From assembly GCF_003751085.1 (NCBI RefSeq), contig NZ_RJJY01000001.1, positions 3,224,001-3,288,000 on the forward strand: a stretch of DNA of 64,000 nucleotides, written 5' to 3'. The notes under the pieces are model-generated. The model was given only the letters and a program-made list of their open reading frames with translations. It had not been told where the DNA came from and did not search any database. The translations under genes and the position numbers were made by a program. This stretch comes from Micromonospora sp. Llam0 (GTDB lineage: Bacteria > Actinomycetota > Actinomycetes > Mycobacteriales > Micromonosporaceae). Positions 1 through 8,701 of this stretch are shown here, piece by piece. Numbering within the stretch: the stretch's first letter is position 1; each line of letters opens with the position of its first letter.

Positions 1-1877
1 ATGGTCCTACCCGGCTCCCCCGCTGCACCTGGGGTGATGGTGGGCACTGGCGGCGCGGTGGTGTCCGGGATGAACTGACACCACGACGACCACGGGCCGG
101 TGATCGAGTAGGGGGGTTTGTCGGTTCCCTTGGCCCGGAACGCGTACGTGCGGCCGGATGTGATCGCCACGGCGGAACTCGTGGCACGACTATTCGGGGT
201 GATTCCCGTCTTCGCTGGCGGCGGGCTCTTGCGGGCCGGGGTCGTGTCGGTCACCGCGCCTATGCCCCCAGCCGGTACCTCGATCCATTCGAAGGCGCCG
301 GTCAACGAGTCGCTGCTGTCGCCATCGGGGAAGACCGCAGAGAACGTCGGGCTCAGCGTACCTATCCTCAGCACGCTGGAGCCACAGCTCACACCCGCGA
401 CCTGCAAGGTGTGCGGAGCACCGGGCTTGGTGTCGTAGTCGACGAACAGCTTCGCGTTGTTGGGGAAGAACCGCTTCCATCGATCCTGCGTCGACTCCCC
501 CGACCCGTTGGCTGCCCGCGCCGTGAACCCCACGGTGATCGAGTTCCAATTCTTGTTCGCTGCAGCCTGTACCTGGTTGGTGGTGCCTGACCCGCTGAAG
601 TTCATGATCATGTCCGGCTGGATCGACGAACATCCACCTGCCTCATTCGCGTTACCGGTCGCCGAACTCATGAACGATGTCAGCGTCATCGCCGACCAAC
701 TCGCCTTCGGCGTCGCGTTGATCGCCGGAGTCAGGTACATCGACGCCACTGTCGGCCCACATGACCACGAGTGGTCCAGCTTCATCTGGACGTACGCGGA
801 CTCGATGTGCTTGCCCTTGAGCGACACCCCGTTGGCCGTCGTCGGGAACTGGAAGTATGAGCGGTACAGATCACCGGTGTCTGGCCTACGCCCCACCCGC
901 GCGGCGCTCAGGTCCGAGTTCGACGACCCGTTGTTCGTCCCGTACGCCCACTTGTTCTTGAAGACCGACCACGCCGGGTCCACAAACAGCGGGTACACCG
1001 CGTCCGGATCGTCCAGCAGCGTCACATCCGGGCGAAGCACCAGATTGCCCTCGGAAACCTCGACGTCGACCGAGCCGATCCGAGCCGCGTCTCCGGCCTC
1101 CGTCGCCGTCGACTGCGTGCTCTCCGCCTGCAGTCCCCGGGCTGAAAGGTCGCCCGGGAGATCCACTCGGGAATCCCACATCACCGCTGGCTCCGCCGAG
1201 GCAACTACAACCGACCCCGCCATCGCCCGCAGTCCTCCGTCCTGCCCCGGAACAACATCCACGTCGCCGCCGATTCGGAACCGCGCCGCACGTACGTCCG
1301 CAAGCTGCGCGGCCGCTGGGGTCTTCACCACCAGGACGTGTGTGAAACCTGTCCGCGTCGCCCGCACCACTAGGTCCACGTCGTCCAGTACGTTCGGGTA
1401 CGTCAACGAGTCGTCCGACACCGTCGGTGGGGGCAGTGTCTGCGGCCACGACAGCGTGACCGTTCGCCCGTCCCGCACCAGCGTCACCATCGCGCCGTCA
1501 CCGCCGTTCGAAAAGGCGACATCCGCGACCGACACCTCGGGCCGCCACAGCCCGTCCCCACCTTGAGCAAGTTCGAGGTCGATGTCGGCCCAGATGCCGC
1601 CCCTGCGCGTGCGCTGCGGCACGACCGCCGAAACGAACCGCAACCGACCGTCCGGTAACGCGGTTACCTCGGCGAGCTCTGTTCGCGACCCGTCCACCAC
1701 AACCGGCTGGCCGCACGCAACCGCGAGCGTTGTCGCCTCGACCTCAGAGCCGGCCACGTCCACGCACTCTGGCGTCTGTGCGGCGACCTGCTCCGGTGTT
1801 GGAACAGCGATGATCCCGACAGCGACCAGAGCCGTCACCCCAGCGGACAAACCACGCCGCCACCGAACCCTCAACAC
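1..1877 (-). CDS. Large secreted DNRLRE-type surface protein, N-terminal part (cut by window edge)
   Basis: One reading frame stays open from a GTG at 1877 to the left edge, giving 625 residues with no stop. It begins with basic residues and a hydrophobic stretch (LSAGVTALVAVGIIAVPTP), which I read as a signal peptide. A middle part contains the VYPLFVDPAWSVFKNKWAYG region, followed by a repeat-like beta-rich section with YRSYFQF, typical of DNRLRE domains found at the front of very large actinobacterial wall-associated proteins (LamG, RHS or toxin C-termini). Near the edge comes CQFIPDTTAPPVPTI, the usual linker into further beta-sandwich domains. A run of six G precedes the GTG on the minus strand and can serve as ribosome binding site. 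The C-terminal domains, and therefore the function, lie outside the window. Confidence 0.75.
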   Translation of the reverse strand, partial: MLRVRWRRGLSAGVTALVAVGIIAVPTPEQVAAQTPECVDVAGSEVEATTLAVACGQPVVVDGSRTELAEVTALPDGRLRFVSAVVPQRTRRGGIWADIDLELAQGGDGLWRPEVSVADVAFSNGGDGAMVTLVRDGRTVTLSWPQTLPPPTVSDDSLTYPNVLDDVDLVVRATRTGFTHVLVVKTPAAAQLADVRAARFRIGGDVDVVPGQDGGLRAMAGSVVVASAEPAVMWDSRVDLPGDLSARGLQAESTQSTATEAGDAARIGSVDVEVSEGNLVLRPDVTLLDDPDAVYPLFVDPAWSVFKNKWAYGTNNGSSNSDLSAARVGRRPDTGDLYRSYFQFPTTANGVSLKGKHIESAYVQMKLDHSWSCGPTVASMYLTPAINATPKASWSAMTLTSFMSSATGNANEAGGCSSIQPDMIMNFSGSGTTNQVQAAANKNWNSITVGFTARAANGSGESTQDRWKRFFPNNAKLFVDYDTKPGAPHTLQVAGVSCGSSVLRIGTLSPTFSAVFPDGDSSDSLTGAFEWIEVPAGGIGAVTDTTPARKSPPPAKTGITPNSRATSSAVAITSGRTYAFRAKGTDKPPYSITGPWSSWCQFIPDTTAPPVPTITPGAAGEPGRT

Positions 1878-2216
1878 ACACCCCCCGTGGATAGAGCTAT
1901 CAGTGGCGGCGACTGTACGGCCCCGAACCGATCTGGGTTACCCCCGCTGCAGCATGACGGAACCGCGAATCTCACAACTGATCTATGTTCATCGATATTG
2001 AAGACCTTGGACATGGATCGATCACTCGCGGTAGCAACCATTTGATCGACGTTCATGGATTATGATTTGGATCACATCCGGCGCGATTGCGTCGGCATGC
2101 GCCGGTTCCCGACGCGCCGCCGACTCGCCTCGCGATCCTGAAGGCGGCAGCTCTGATACGTAGCAACTTCCCGTAGAGCGGGGCGCTCGCCCCCTGCGTC
2201 CCAGCTACTCACCGCG
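1878..2216. other. Intergenic region, AT-richer than its surroundings
   Basis: No convincing gene is seen. The stretch 1960-2075 is clearly richer in A and T than the rest of the window and holds two related motifs, GTTCATCGATATTG near 1985 and GTTCATGGATTATG near 2052. It could contain the promoter of the secreted protein at 1877. Any N-terminal part of the phosphotransferase fragment downstream is absent here. Confidence 0.4.
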
Positions 2217-2574
2217 ACGCACTCGGACGCCATGACCAACGCGGATGCGCTGACCGTCATCGATCTCGACGACTGCGGGTACGGCTACTACCTCTACGAT
2301 TTCGGGGCCGCGTTGACGTTCTACGAGCATCGTGCGGAGGCCCGCGAGATGGCGGCGCGGTGGCTGGCCGGCTATCAGGAGCACGTACCGCTGCGCACCG
2401 CCGACCTCGACGTGGCCTGCGCCCTGTCGATGCTGCGCCGGCTCACCATGCTGGGCTGGGCCACCACCCATCGCGAGGACGCGTTGCCGGCGGATCTCTG
2501 GGCGGAGAACCAGCCCGGCACGGTGGAGGTCGCCGCCCGCTATCTCGCCGACCCGCTGTGGCTGGTACGTCCCC
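2217..2574 (+). pseudogene. Aminoglycoside/choline phosphotransferase-like C-terminal fragment
   Basis: The translation THSDAMTNADALTVIDLDD followed by CGYGYYLYDFG matches the region after the catalytic loop of APH-family kinases, where the IDxDD aspartate binds metal. The rest (helical, ending near WLVRP) resembles the family's C-terminal lobe. The whole N-lobe (about 180 residues with the ATP-binding part) is missing. The HxDxxxxN catalytic loop itself appears shortened to HSDA followed directly by MTNA. The frame also runs without a stop through the downstream hairpin into antisense of the next gene, so the native stop has been lost. I regard it as a decayed fragment, not a functional kinase. 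Confidence 0.6.
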
Positions 2575-2599
2575 GACGACGGCCCGTCCCGCGCGCAAT

Positions 2600-2638
2600 G
2601 TGGGCCGCCCGGTCCGGTGACCCGGTCGGGCGGCCCAC
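2600..2638. terminator. Bidirectional hairpin terminator
   Basis: A perfect 12-bp inverted repeat, GTGGGCCGCCCG and CGGGCGGCCCAC, encloses a 15-nt loop. It lies between the phosphotransferase fragment (plus) and the end of the aldehyde dehydrogenase (minus), so it can end transcription from both sides. Confidence 0.75.
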
Positions 2639-2659
2639 AGCCTGGCCACGGCTTGCGGC

Positions 2660-4135
2660 TCAGCCGATCGCCACGGCGTCACCGAGGATGACGGTCTTGG
2701 TCTCCAGGTACGCCCGGATGCCTTCCCGGACGCCCTCCCGCCCGATACCGGATTGCTTGAAGCCGCCGAAGGCGATGCCGAAGTCGGGCTTGAAGCCGTT
2801 CTGCCCGACGGTGCCGCTGCGCAACTGCCGGGCCACGGCGAGGGCCCGGTCTGTGTCCGGGGTGAACACGGCGGCGTTGAGGCCGTACATGGAGTCGTTC
2901 GCCAGCCGTACGGCGTCCTTCTCGTCCTGCGCCGGGATCACGCTGAGGACCGGCCCGAAGATCTCCTCCTGGGCGATCACCGACGAGTTGTCGACGTTGC
3001 CGAACACCGTCGGTTCGACGAACCAGCCACGGTCGAGTTCTTCGGCCGGCCGCCGCCAGCGGCGAGGGTCGCCCCGCTCGCGACGCCCTTGGCGACGTAC
3101 CCCTCGACCCGCTCCCGCTGCGCGGCGGACGCCAGCGGCCCCATCTGCGTCTGCGGGTCGAACGGCGACCCGACCCGGACCTCCCGGAACACGGCGGCGA
3201 TGGCCTCGACCATCTCGTCGTGCCGGCTGCGCGGCACGATGATCCGGGTCAGTGAGGCGCACACCTGGCCGGACTGGAAGCATTCGATGCCGGCGAGCGA
3301 CCGGGCGGCGCCCGCGACGTCGGCGTCGGCGAGGATGACGGCGGCCGACTTGCCGCCGAGTTCCAGGGTCACCCGGGCGACCCGCTGGCCGCCGAGCGCG
3401 GCGATCCGCCGGCCCGCCGTGGTCGAGCCGGTGAACGTGATCTTGTCGACCCGAGGGTCGGTGACGAGTTGCTCGCCGACGGTCCGGTCCGCCGTCACGA
3501 TGTTGAGGACCCCAGGTGGCAGGCCGATCTCGTCGGCGATCTCGGCGACGAGGTACGCCTCGCCCGGGGCCTGGGACGGTGACTTCAACACGACCGTGCA
3601 GCCGGCGAGCAGCGCCGGGCCGGCCTTGTGCACGATGTACTCAAGCGCGCCGTTCCACGGGTAGATCGCCCCGACCACGCCGACCGGCTCCCGGATCAGC
3701 ATCCCGGAGCCGCCCCACATACTGGGCAGCCCCGGTTCCTCGAAGGCGAACGTCTCGGCCAGGTCCGCGTAACCGTTCAGACTGTGCTCGGCCATCGCGC
3801 CGATCCGTACGGCGAAGTTGTAGAGCACGCCTGTCTCCCGCGCCCACATGCCTGCGAAGTCCTCGGTCCGGGCCTTGATGCCGGTGGCGAGCTTGCGGAG
3901 GTAGTCCGCCCGCTCCCGGTGTGACAGGCGGGGCCAGGGGCCCTCGTCGAACGCCCGGCGGGCGGCGGCGATCGCCCGGTCCATGTCCGGCTGCTGCGCC
4001 GCCGCGACCCGGAGGAACGGCTCCTCGGTCCGCCGAGTCGATCACTTCGATCATGGCGTCAGAGCTGGGTTCGACCCACCTGCCGTCGATGTAGAAGCGG
4101 TCGTGGACCCGGACGGTCTCTGCTGGTTCGGCCAT
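2660..4135 (-). pseudogene. Aldehyde dehydrogenase (NAD-dependent family) with two compensating frameshifts
   Basis: The pieces add up to a full ALDH of about 490 residues. The N-terminus is MAEPAETVRVHDRFYIDG. The middle has the LELGGKS glutamate motif and the catalytic cysteine in GQVCASLT. The C-terminus has QEEIFGPVLS and GGFKQSGIGREG. The first piece ends at about 4030-4034, where one extra G moves the frame. The middle piece ends near 3040, where one base appears missing and the original frame is restored. Start ATG at 4135 follows GGGAGA. Family substrates are medium-chain or aromatic aldehydes; nothing here fixes which. Either this is a recent pseudogene or both indels are sequencing errors; the otherwise intact motifs fit either reading. 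Confidence 0.75.
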
Positions 4136-4138
4136 CAC

Positions 4139-4627
4139 ACTCTCCCTGGGTTGCCGATCTTTCGTTAGCTAGCGTCATACATGTCAGCCGCTGACACGAA
4201 CCGCAGTACATGACAGCTCCAGGTAGGTGCTCTGGTCGACGTGCCACGGCCCAAGGCCCCTGCGTCCCAGCGTTGGGCCCGCCCGGTCGGTTGCTGTGGC
4301 CCAGCTGCCGCCGATGGGAACAGCTAGAGCCGGGCACTCGACCGCGCCGGTCTCGGCCCACCGTGGGGCGGGCTGGGAAGGGCCCCCGAGAGAAGGCCCG
4401 GCGACGCGCACAAGAGCCGCAATCATCCACCATCGAATTCCGTCTGATCAGAAAATTGCTTTGTGAGGGTCCGCGCTCACGGGCGTCATGACGGAGCCTC
4501 TGCGGCGGGCAGCGGCAAGGCTGCAAGCTCGCTGCACCATAGCCGGGTAGCTGACAGCCCTGGCCGATCACGTCAGCCGTAGGATCTTCGGTGCGCGACA
4601 TTCAGGCGACACGGTACCTAGCCGCGC
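4139..4627. other. Intergenic region upstream of the aldehyde dehydrogenase
   Basis: I see no supported gene here; frames on both strands have no start signal or recognisable similarity. The part nearest the dehydrogenase (4165-4215) holds a palindrome described separately and is a likely promoter/operator. The rest shows no structure I can name. Confidence 0.4.
4182..4196. promoter_or_regulatory. Candidate operator of the aldehyde dehydrogenase
   Basis: TGTCAGCCGCTGACA is a perfect 7+1+7 palindrome located about 47 bp upstream of the dehydrogenase ATG. A related TACATGACA lies 3' of it and TACATGTCA overlaps its left end. The form suits a dimeric TetR- or GntR-type repressor, but no such regulator gene is adjacent. 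Confidence 0.4.
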
Positions 4628-5818
4628 TCAGAGGTGGTCGAAGTAGCGCGTGAACCACGTGGCCGGGTATGTCGGGTATGCGCGCCGCAAGGCATCGCTC
4701 GTGCCGTCGTAGGGACGCGACAAGGCGTCCTCTAACAGGACCACATAGCCATGATTAGTCAGGACTTCCAGGACCTTTCGCCAGTCTGCATATGCGATGA
4801 GAATTCGGGTCTCCTCATCGTCGTAGACCCCGGGACGTTCGGCACCGAGCAGAGCCAGCCCACCGAAGTTGCTCACCCGAACGAAGATCTCGGTTTCCGT
4901 GGCCGTCGCCGACGCCGGGATCTCCAACTGCCCGAGATAGCTGGCGTCTTGGACATTCATGCCGGCGTCGACCGTGCAGACACAACCGAAGCGAGCCCCC
5001 ACATCGGCGACGAGCGCCGCGAACCGAGCCTGCTCAGCCGCGTAGTCAAACCCGGCCGGCCGCTCCAGCTGCACCGGATCATCCAGCTGCCATAGCAGCG
5101 AATCGATCTCGCCCCGACCGCTCAACGTCATGTCCTCACCCCGCCGGACAGTCACCGTTGCTCCAACCCGCCTGACACCAGGCCACCCCTTCACCTCTCG
5201 CCATTTATCAAGCAACAGAAAGTAAGTCGGGGCGCCCACAAAAGCCCGGAACAAGTAAAGTGCAGCCACTACCAGAAAGAAGGCACCAACCGTCCTACCA
5301 AAAATTTGAAAGCATCCATAGAGAAGTTCGAGTACGCGAGGGACCGACTTACCGTAGCCGCATTCGGTTCCGTCCGGGTCATGGCATGCCTCTTTAAGGG
5401 TGACAACTTTTCCAATCTGCCCCGGATTTGCAATGGATCCTCCGACAACCGCCTCGGCCCCTTGCCCGCCCTCTCGCTCGACCGAGATCCGGCAGACCCA
5501 CCAGTAGCCCAGTCCATGGTCGCTGACCGGACCTATCCGACGACACTCCTCGACGGCAGCTTGGACGGGCCGCTCGGTCGGGCCGTACGGACGAATTACA
5601 CCGGTTCCCGGGTAGAAGGAAAGCGCCGTCAGGTAAATGAGCGAAAACACGTACGCCACCGCCAGGGTGACGACCGCGAAGAACAGCAGGCGGAGCCGGT
5701 ACAGCACCGGTCCGTACCGCTGCCAGATCAAGATCTCGCGTGATCGAGCATCACGTTCGGCCTTGTCCAGATCCTGTCTGTTGCTCAGCGCAAGCCCTCT
5801 GTCCGGTCTACTGTCCAC
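4628..5818 (-). CDS. Two-TM membrane protein of unknown function
   Basis: 396 residues starting at a GTG that overlaps the end of the upstream frameshifted gene by 11 bp. Residues about 36-65 (LRLLFFAVVTLAVAYVFSL) and 177-203 (TVGAFFLVVAALYLF) are membrane segments. The loop between them is extracytoplasmic by prediction and has three to four cysteines (ECRRIG, WWVCRIS, EACHDPDG, ECGYG) that could form disulfides. The last 190 residues are soluble and rich in acidic and aromatic residues. It resembles actinobacterial membrane proteins of the DUF6346 kind in layout, but I cannot assign it firmly. Base use is less GC-biased than in neighbouring housekeeping genes (for example around 5200-5420), which suggests horizontal acquisition. 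Confidence 0.6.
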   Translation of the reverse strand: MDSRPDRGLALSNRQDLDKAERDARSREILIWQRYGPVLYRLRLLFFAVVTLAVAYVFSLIYLTALSFYPGTGVIRPYGPTERPVQAAVEECRRIGPVSDHGLGYWWVCRISVEREGGQGAEAVVGGSIANPGQIGKVVTLKEACHDPDGTECGYGKSVPRVLELLYGCFQIFGRTVGAFFLVVAALYLFRAFVGAPTYFLLLDKWREVKGWPGVRRVGATVTVRRGEDMTLSGRGEIDSLLWQLDDPVQLERPAGFDYAAEQARFAALVADVGARFGCVCTVDAGMNVQDASYLGQLEIPASATATETEIFVRVSNFGGLALLGAERPGVYDDEETRILIAYADWRKVLEVLTNHGYVVLLEDALSRPYDGTSDALRRAYPTYPATWFTRYFDHL

Positions 5819-7114
5819 GGGTCCGGAGTTGGCCCTGGCTTCGTAGGTGCTCCGCGAACGCCGCCTGGCCGCCCAGTGCGAGGTAGATCGCGTTGCGGTA
5901 GGCGACCGAAGCCCACAGGTGCAGCTCGACGTCGTCGATACTGCCGAACGGCTCGGCCAGTGCCTTGCGTTGCCGCCGGTTGAGCACCCGCTCCGGGCGG
6001 TCGAGCAGGTCGCCGGTGCGGCGGAGCCTGGCGAGGAAGACGTCCACCGCCGCCACGTAACCGCCGCCGAGCAGGCCGAACTCGAAGACGTGCAGCGCCG
6101 CCTCGGACTGCCAGTAGCCGGGCGGTCTGACGGGGCCGACAGGTACGGTGTGGACGTTCATCGTGTGGCGGGCCTCGAACAACAGCAGGACGCCGCGCCC
6201 GCGACGGCTCAACGGCGCACTCCCGGTCGGCAACCGCAGCGTACGGATCGGTTCGCCGGACGCCACGTCGAAGGACCCGCCGGAGGTCGGAAACCGGCCC
6301 GTCGTCGGCTCGGGGACCAGGCACGCGAAGCGGTGATACCGCTGCCCGGCCAGGGTGGCACCGCTCTGCTTGCGGCCTGCGGCGGCCAGCAGGTCGAGCA
6401 GCGTGCTGGTGCCGCAGCGCGAGGACCATCACGTCCGACAGCGGCAGGGCAAGTGGGCAGCGGTCCAGGAACGCCCGGGTCGTCTCGGTCTCGGCTCGCC
6501 CGCCGGCGACCTCGTCGACGGCGTCACGCCAGTCCCGGGCCACGCTCAGCCGGGCCGCGACGTCGCGAACGGCCGCCGCCGGGTCGGGATACCGCTGCTG
6601 TACTGCCAGCGGCAGCGGGTCGACCATCGCGAGTGGGTCGACGGCCGCGACCGGGTCGTCGGCATCGGCCGGTTGGGACGGTCTCCGGTGGTTGGCGCAG
6701 TCGGCGGCCGTGTGCGGGTCACCGTCGGCGGCGTGGCAGTCGCCGGCCCAGCTGGTCGACGGGTCCCACGAGCGCCGGCCGAACGCCAGCGACGGCAGCC
6801 GTCCGGTGGACAGCACCGCCTCATACTGGGACTTGGACCGGGCGAGGCGCTGCGCGTCGAGCGGCAGCACCGGTGCCAGCCGCGCGACGCCGTCAATGAT
6901 CGCGCAGTGCGGGCAGGCCGGCCCGGCCGGGTCAACGACCTGGTAGCGGCGGGGGTGGTCGACGCCCGGCTGCTCCCACTGCACCCAGACCTGGCCGCCG
7001 GGCTCCAGGTTGAAGTAGAGGTGGGTGGACGCGTCACGTTGCCGGGTGACCGGGATCAGTTCGTCGAAGAACTCAGCAGTGGTGACCGTGCGTGCGTGCC
7101 CCGCCGTCGGCCAT
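5808..7114 (-). pseudogene. Hypothetical protein, frameshifted twice
   Basis: A continuous protein can be pieced together from three frames. It starts at ATG 7114 (MADGGARTR). One extra base between about 7085 and 7110 leads into TVTTAEFFDELIPVTRQ. That frame runs to LALPLSDVMVLALRHQ near 6425, where one more extra base leads into STLLDLLAAAGRKQSGATL. The last frame ends at the stop at 5808. The reassembled product is about 430 residues with no membrane segment. It has a CPHCAI motif near residue 70 and a C-rich CHAADGD-CANH section. I do not recognise the family. Both breaks fall in GC-rich tracts, so sequencing error is possible. The 3' end overlaps the start of the following membrane protein, suggesting co-transcription. 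Confidence 0.5.
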
Positions 7115-7195
7115 CCGATCGCCTCTCACAGCGGCTCATAGGTGAAGCCACATGCTATCGGTGATCGTCAACCCAGGGCGGGGCCAGCGGGTCGG

Positions 7196-8701
7196 TCAGG
7201 TCTGGGTGGGGAAGCCGAGGTTGACACCACCGTGGCGGGGGTCGAGCCAGCGGCTGGTCACCACCTTGCCCCGGGTGAAGAAGTGTACCCCGTCGCGGCC
7301 GTGGGCGTGGCTGTCGCCGAACAGTGACGCCTTCCAACCGCCGAACGAGTAGTACGCCATCGGCACCGGGATCGGCACGTTGATGCCGACCATGCCGACC
7401 TCCACCTCGTGCTGGAAGCGCCGGGCGGCACCGCCGTCGTTGGTGAAGATCGCCGTACCGTTGCCGTAGGGGTTGGCGTTGACCAGCTCCAACGCGGCGT
7501 CGTACGACTCGACCCGCAGCACCGACAGCACCGGGCCGAAGATCTCGTCGGTATAGACGGACATCTGCGGCGTCACCTGGTCCAGTAGGGTGGGGCCGAG
7601 CCAGAAACCGGCGGCGTCGCCGTCGACCGGCACGCCCCGGCCGTCGACGACGATCTTGGCGCCGTCGGCGGCACCGGCGGCGACGTAGCCGGCGACCCGG
7701 TCGCGGTGCGCGGCAGTGATCAGCGGACCCATGTCGCAGCCGGGCCGGCGGCCGTCGCCGGTGCGGATCCGGCCGAGCCGTTCGACGATCCGGGCGACCA
7801 GGTCGTCGCCGACCGGTTCGACCGCCACCAGGGCGGAGATCGCCATGCACCGCTCCCCCGCCGAGCCGAAGCCGGCGTTGACCGCCGCGTCGGCGGCCAG
7901 GTCGAGATCGGCGTCGGGCAGCACCACCATGTGGTTCTTCGCCCCGCCGAGGGCCTGGACGCGTTTGCCGGCGGCGGTGCCCCGCTGGTAGACGTGCCGG
8001 GCCACCGGGGTCGAGCCGACGAACGACACCGCCCGTACGCCCGGATGGTCCAGCAGTGCGTCGACGGCCTCGCAGTCGCCGTGCACCACGTTGCAGACCC
8101 CGGGCGGCAGGCCGGCCTCGGTGAACCACTGCGCGAGCAGCACCGCCGCCGACGGGTCCTTCTCGGACGGTTTGACCACGACCGCGTTGCCGCAGGCGAC
8201 GGCGATCGGCACGAACCACAGCGGCACCATCGCCGGAAAGTTGAACGGCGAGATGACCGCGACCACGCCGAGCGGCTGACGCAGACTGTACGAGTCGACC
8301 TCGGTGGAGACGTTCTCGCTGAAACCGCCGGTGAGCAGCGTGGGGATGCCGCAGGCGTACTCGACGACCTCCAGGCCGCGTTGCACCTCGCCGGCGGCGT
8401 CGGCGAGGACCTTGCCGTGCTCGGCGGTGATCACGGCGGCGAGTTCGTCGCGCCGGGCGTTGATGATCTCCCGGAAGGCGAACAGCACGCTGGCGCGCCG
8501 GGACAGCGACACGTCCCGCCAGTCGCGGGCGGCCCGCGCCGCCACCTGCACGACGGCGTCGACCTGCGCGGCCGAGGCGAAGCCGACGGTGGCGGCGACC
8601 TGGCCGGTCGCCGGGTCGAACACCTCACCGTGCCGACCGTCGCCGCCGGCTTCGATCACAGTGGTACGGGCACCGTCGACGAAGTGCGGGATCCGGTTCA
8701 T
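7196..8701 (-). CDS. mmsA: CoA-acylating methylmalonate-semialdehyde dehydrogenase
   Basis: 501 residues. It converts methylmalonate or malonate semialdehyde, CoA and NAD to propionyl- or acetyl-CoA, CO2 and NADH in valine, beta-alanine and thymine/uracil catabolism. The ALDH fold is complete: the SPFNFPAMVP substrate region (about 151-160), the nucleophile Cys285 in GSAGERCMAI, and DEIFGPVLSV near the C-terminus. The general-base position reads GGAKNH, with Asn replacing the Glu of ordinary ALDHs, which is diagnostic for the CoA-acylating MMSDH family. The ATG overlaps the stop of the upstream aminotransferase by 4 bp (ATGA), so the two are translationally coupled. Confidence 0.92.
   Translation of the reverse strand: MNRIPHFVDGARTTVIEAGGDGRHGEVFDPATGQVAATVGFASAAQVDAVVQVAARAARDWRDVSLSRRASVLFAFREIINARRDELAAVITAEHGKVLADAAGEVQRGLEVVEYACGIPTLLTGGFSENVSTEVDSYSLRQPLGVVAVISPFNFPAMVPLWFVPIAVACGNAVVVKPSEKDPSAAVLLAQWFTEAGLPPGVCNVVHGDCEAVDALLDHPGVRAVSFVGSTPVARHVYQRGTAAGKRVQALGGAKNHMVVLPDADLDLAADAAVNAGFGSAGERCMAISALVAVEPVGDDLVARIVERLGRIRTGDGRRPGCDMGPLITAAHRDRVAGYVAAGAADGAKIVVDGRGVPVDGDAAGFWLGPTLLDQVTPQMSVYTDEIFGPVLSVLRVESYDAALELVNANPYGNGTAIFTNDGGAARRFQHEVEVGMVGINVPIPVPMAYYSFGGWKASLFGDSHAHGRDGVHFFTRGKVVTSRWLDPRHGGVNLGFPTQT

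Noticed and set aside
2575..3242. Continuation of the phosphotransferase frame
   Set aside because: It passes through a terminator hairpin and antisense of the aldehyde dehydrogenase, so the native stop has simply been lost.
4184..4601. Minus-strand frames in the gap before the dehydrogenase
   Set aside because: No start signal or recognisable domain; Arg/Pro/Gly composition is that of random GC-rich sequence.
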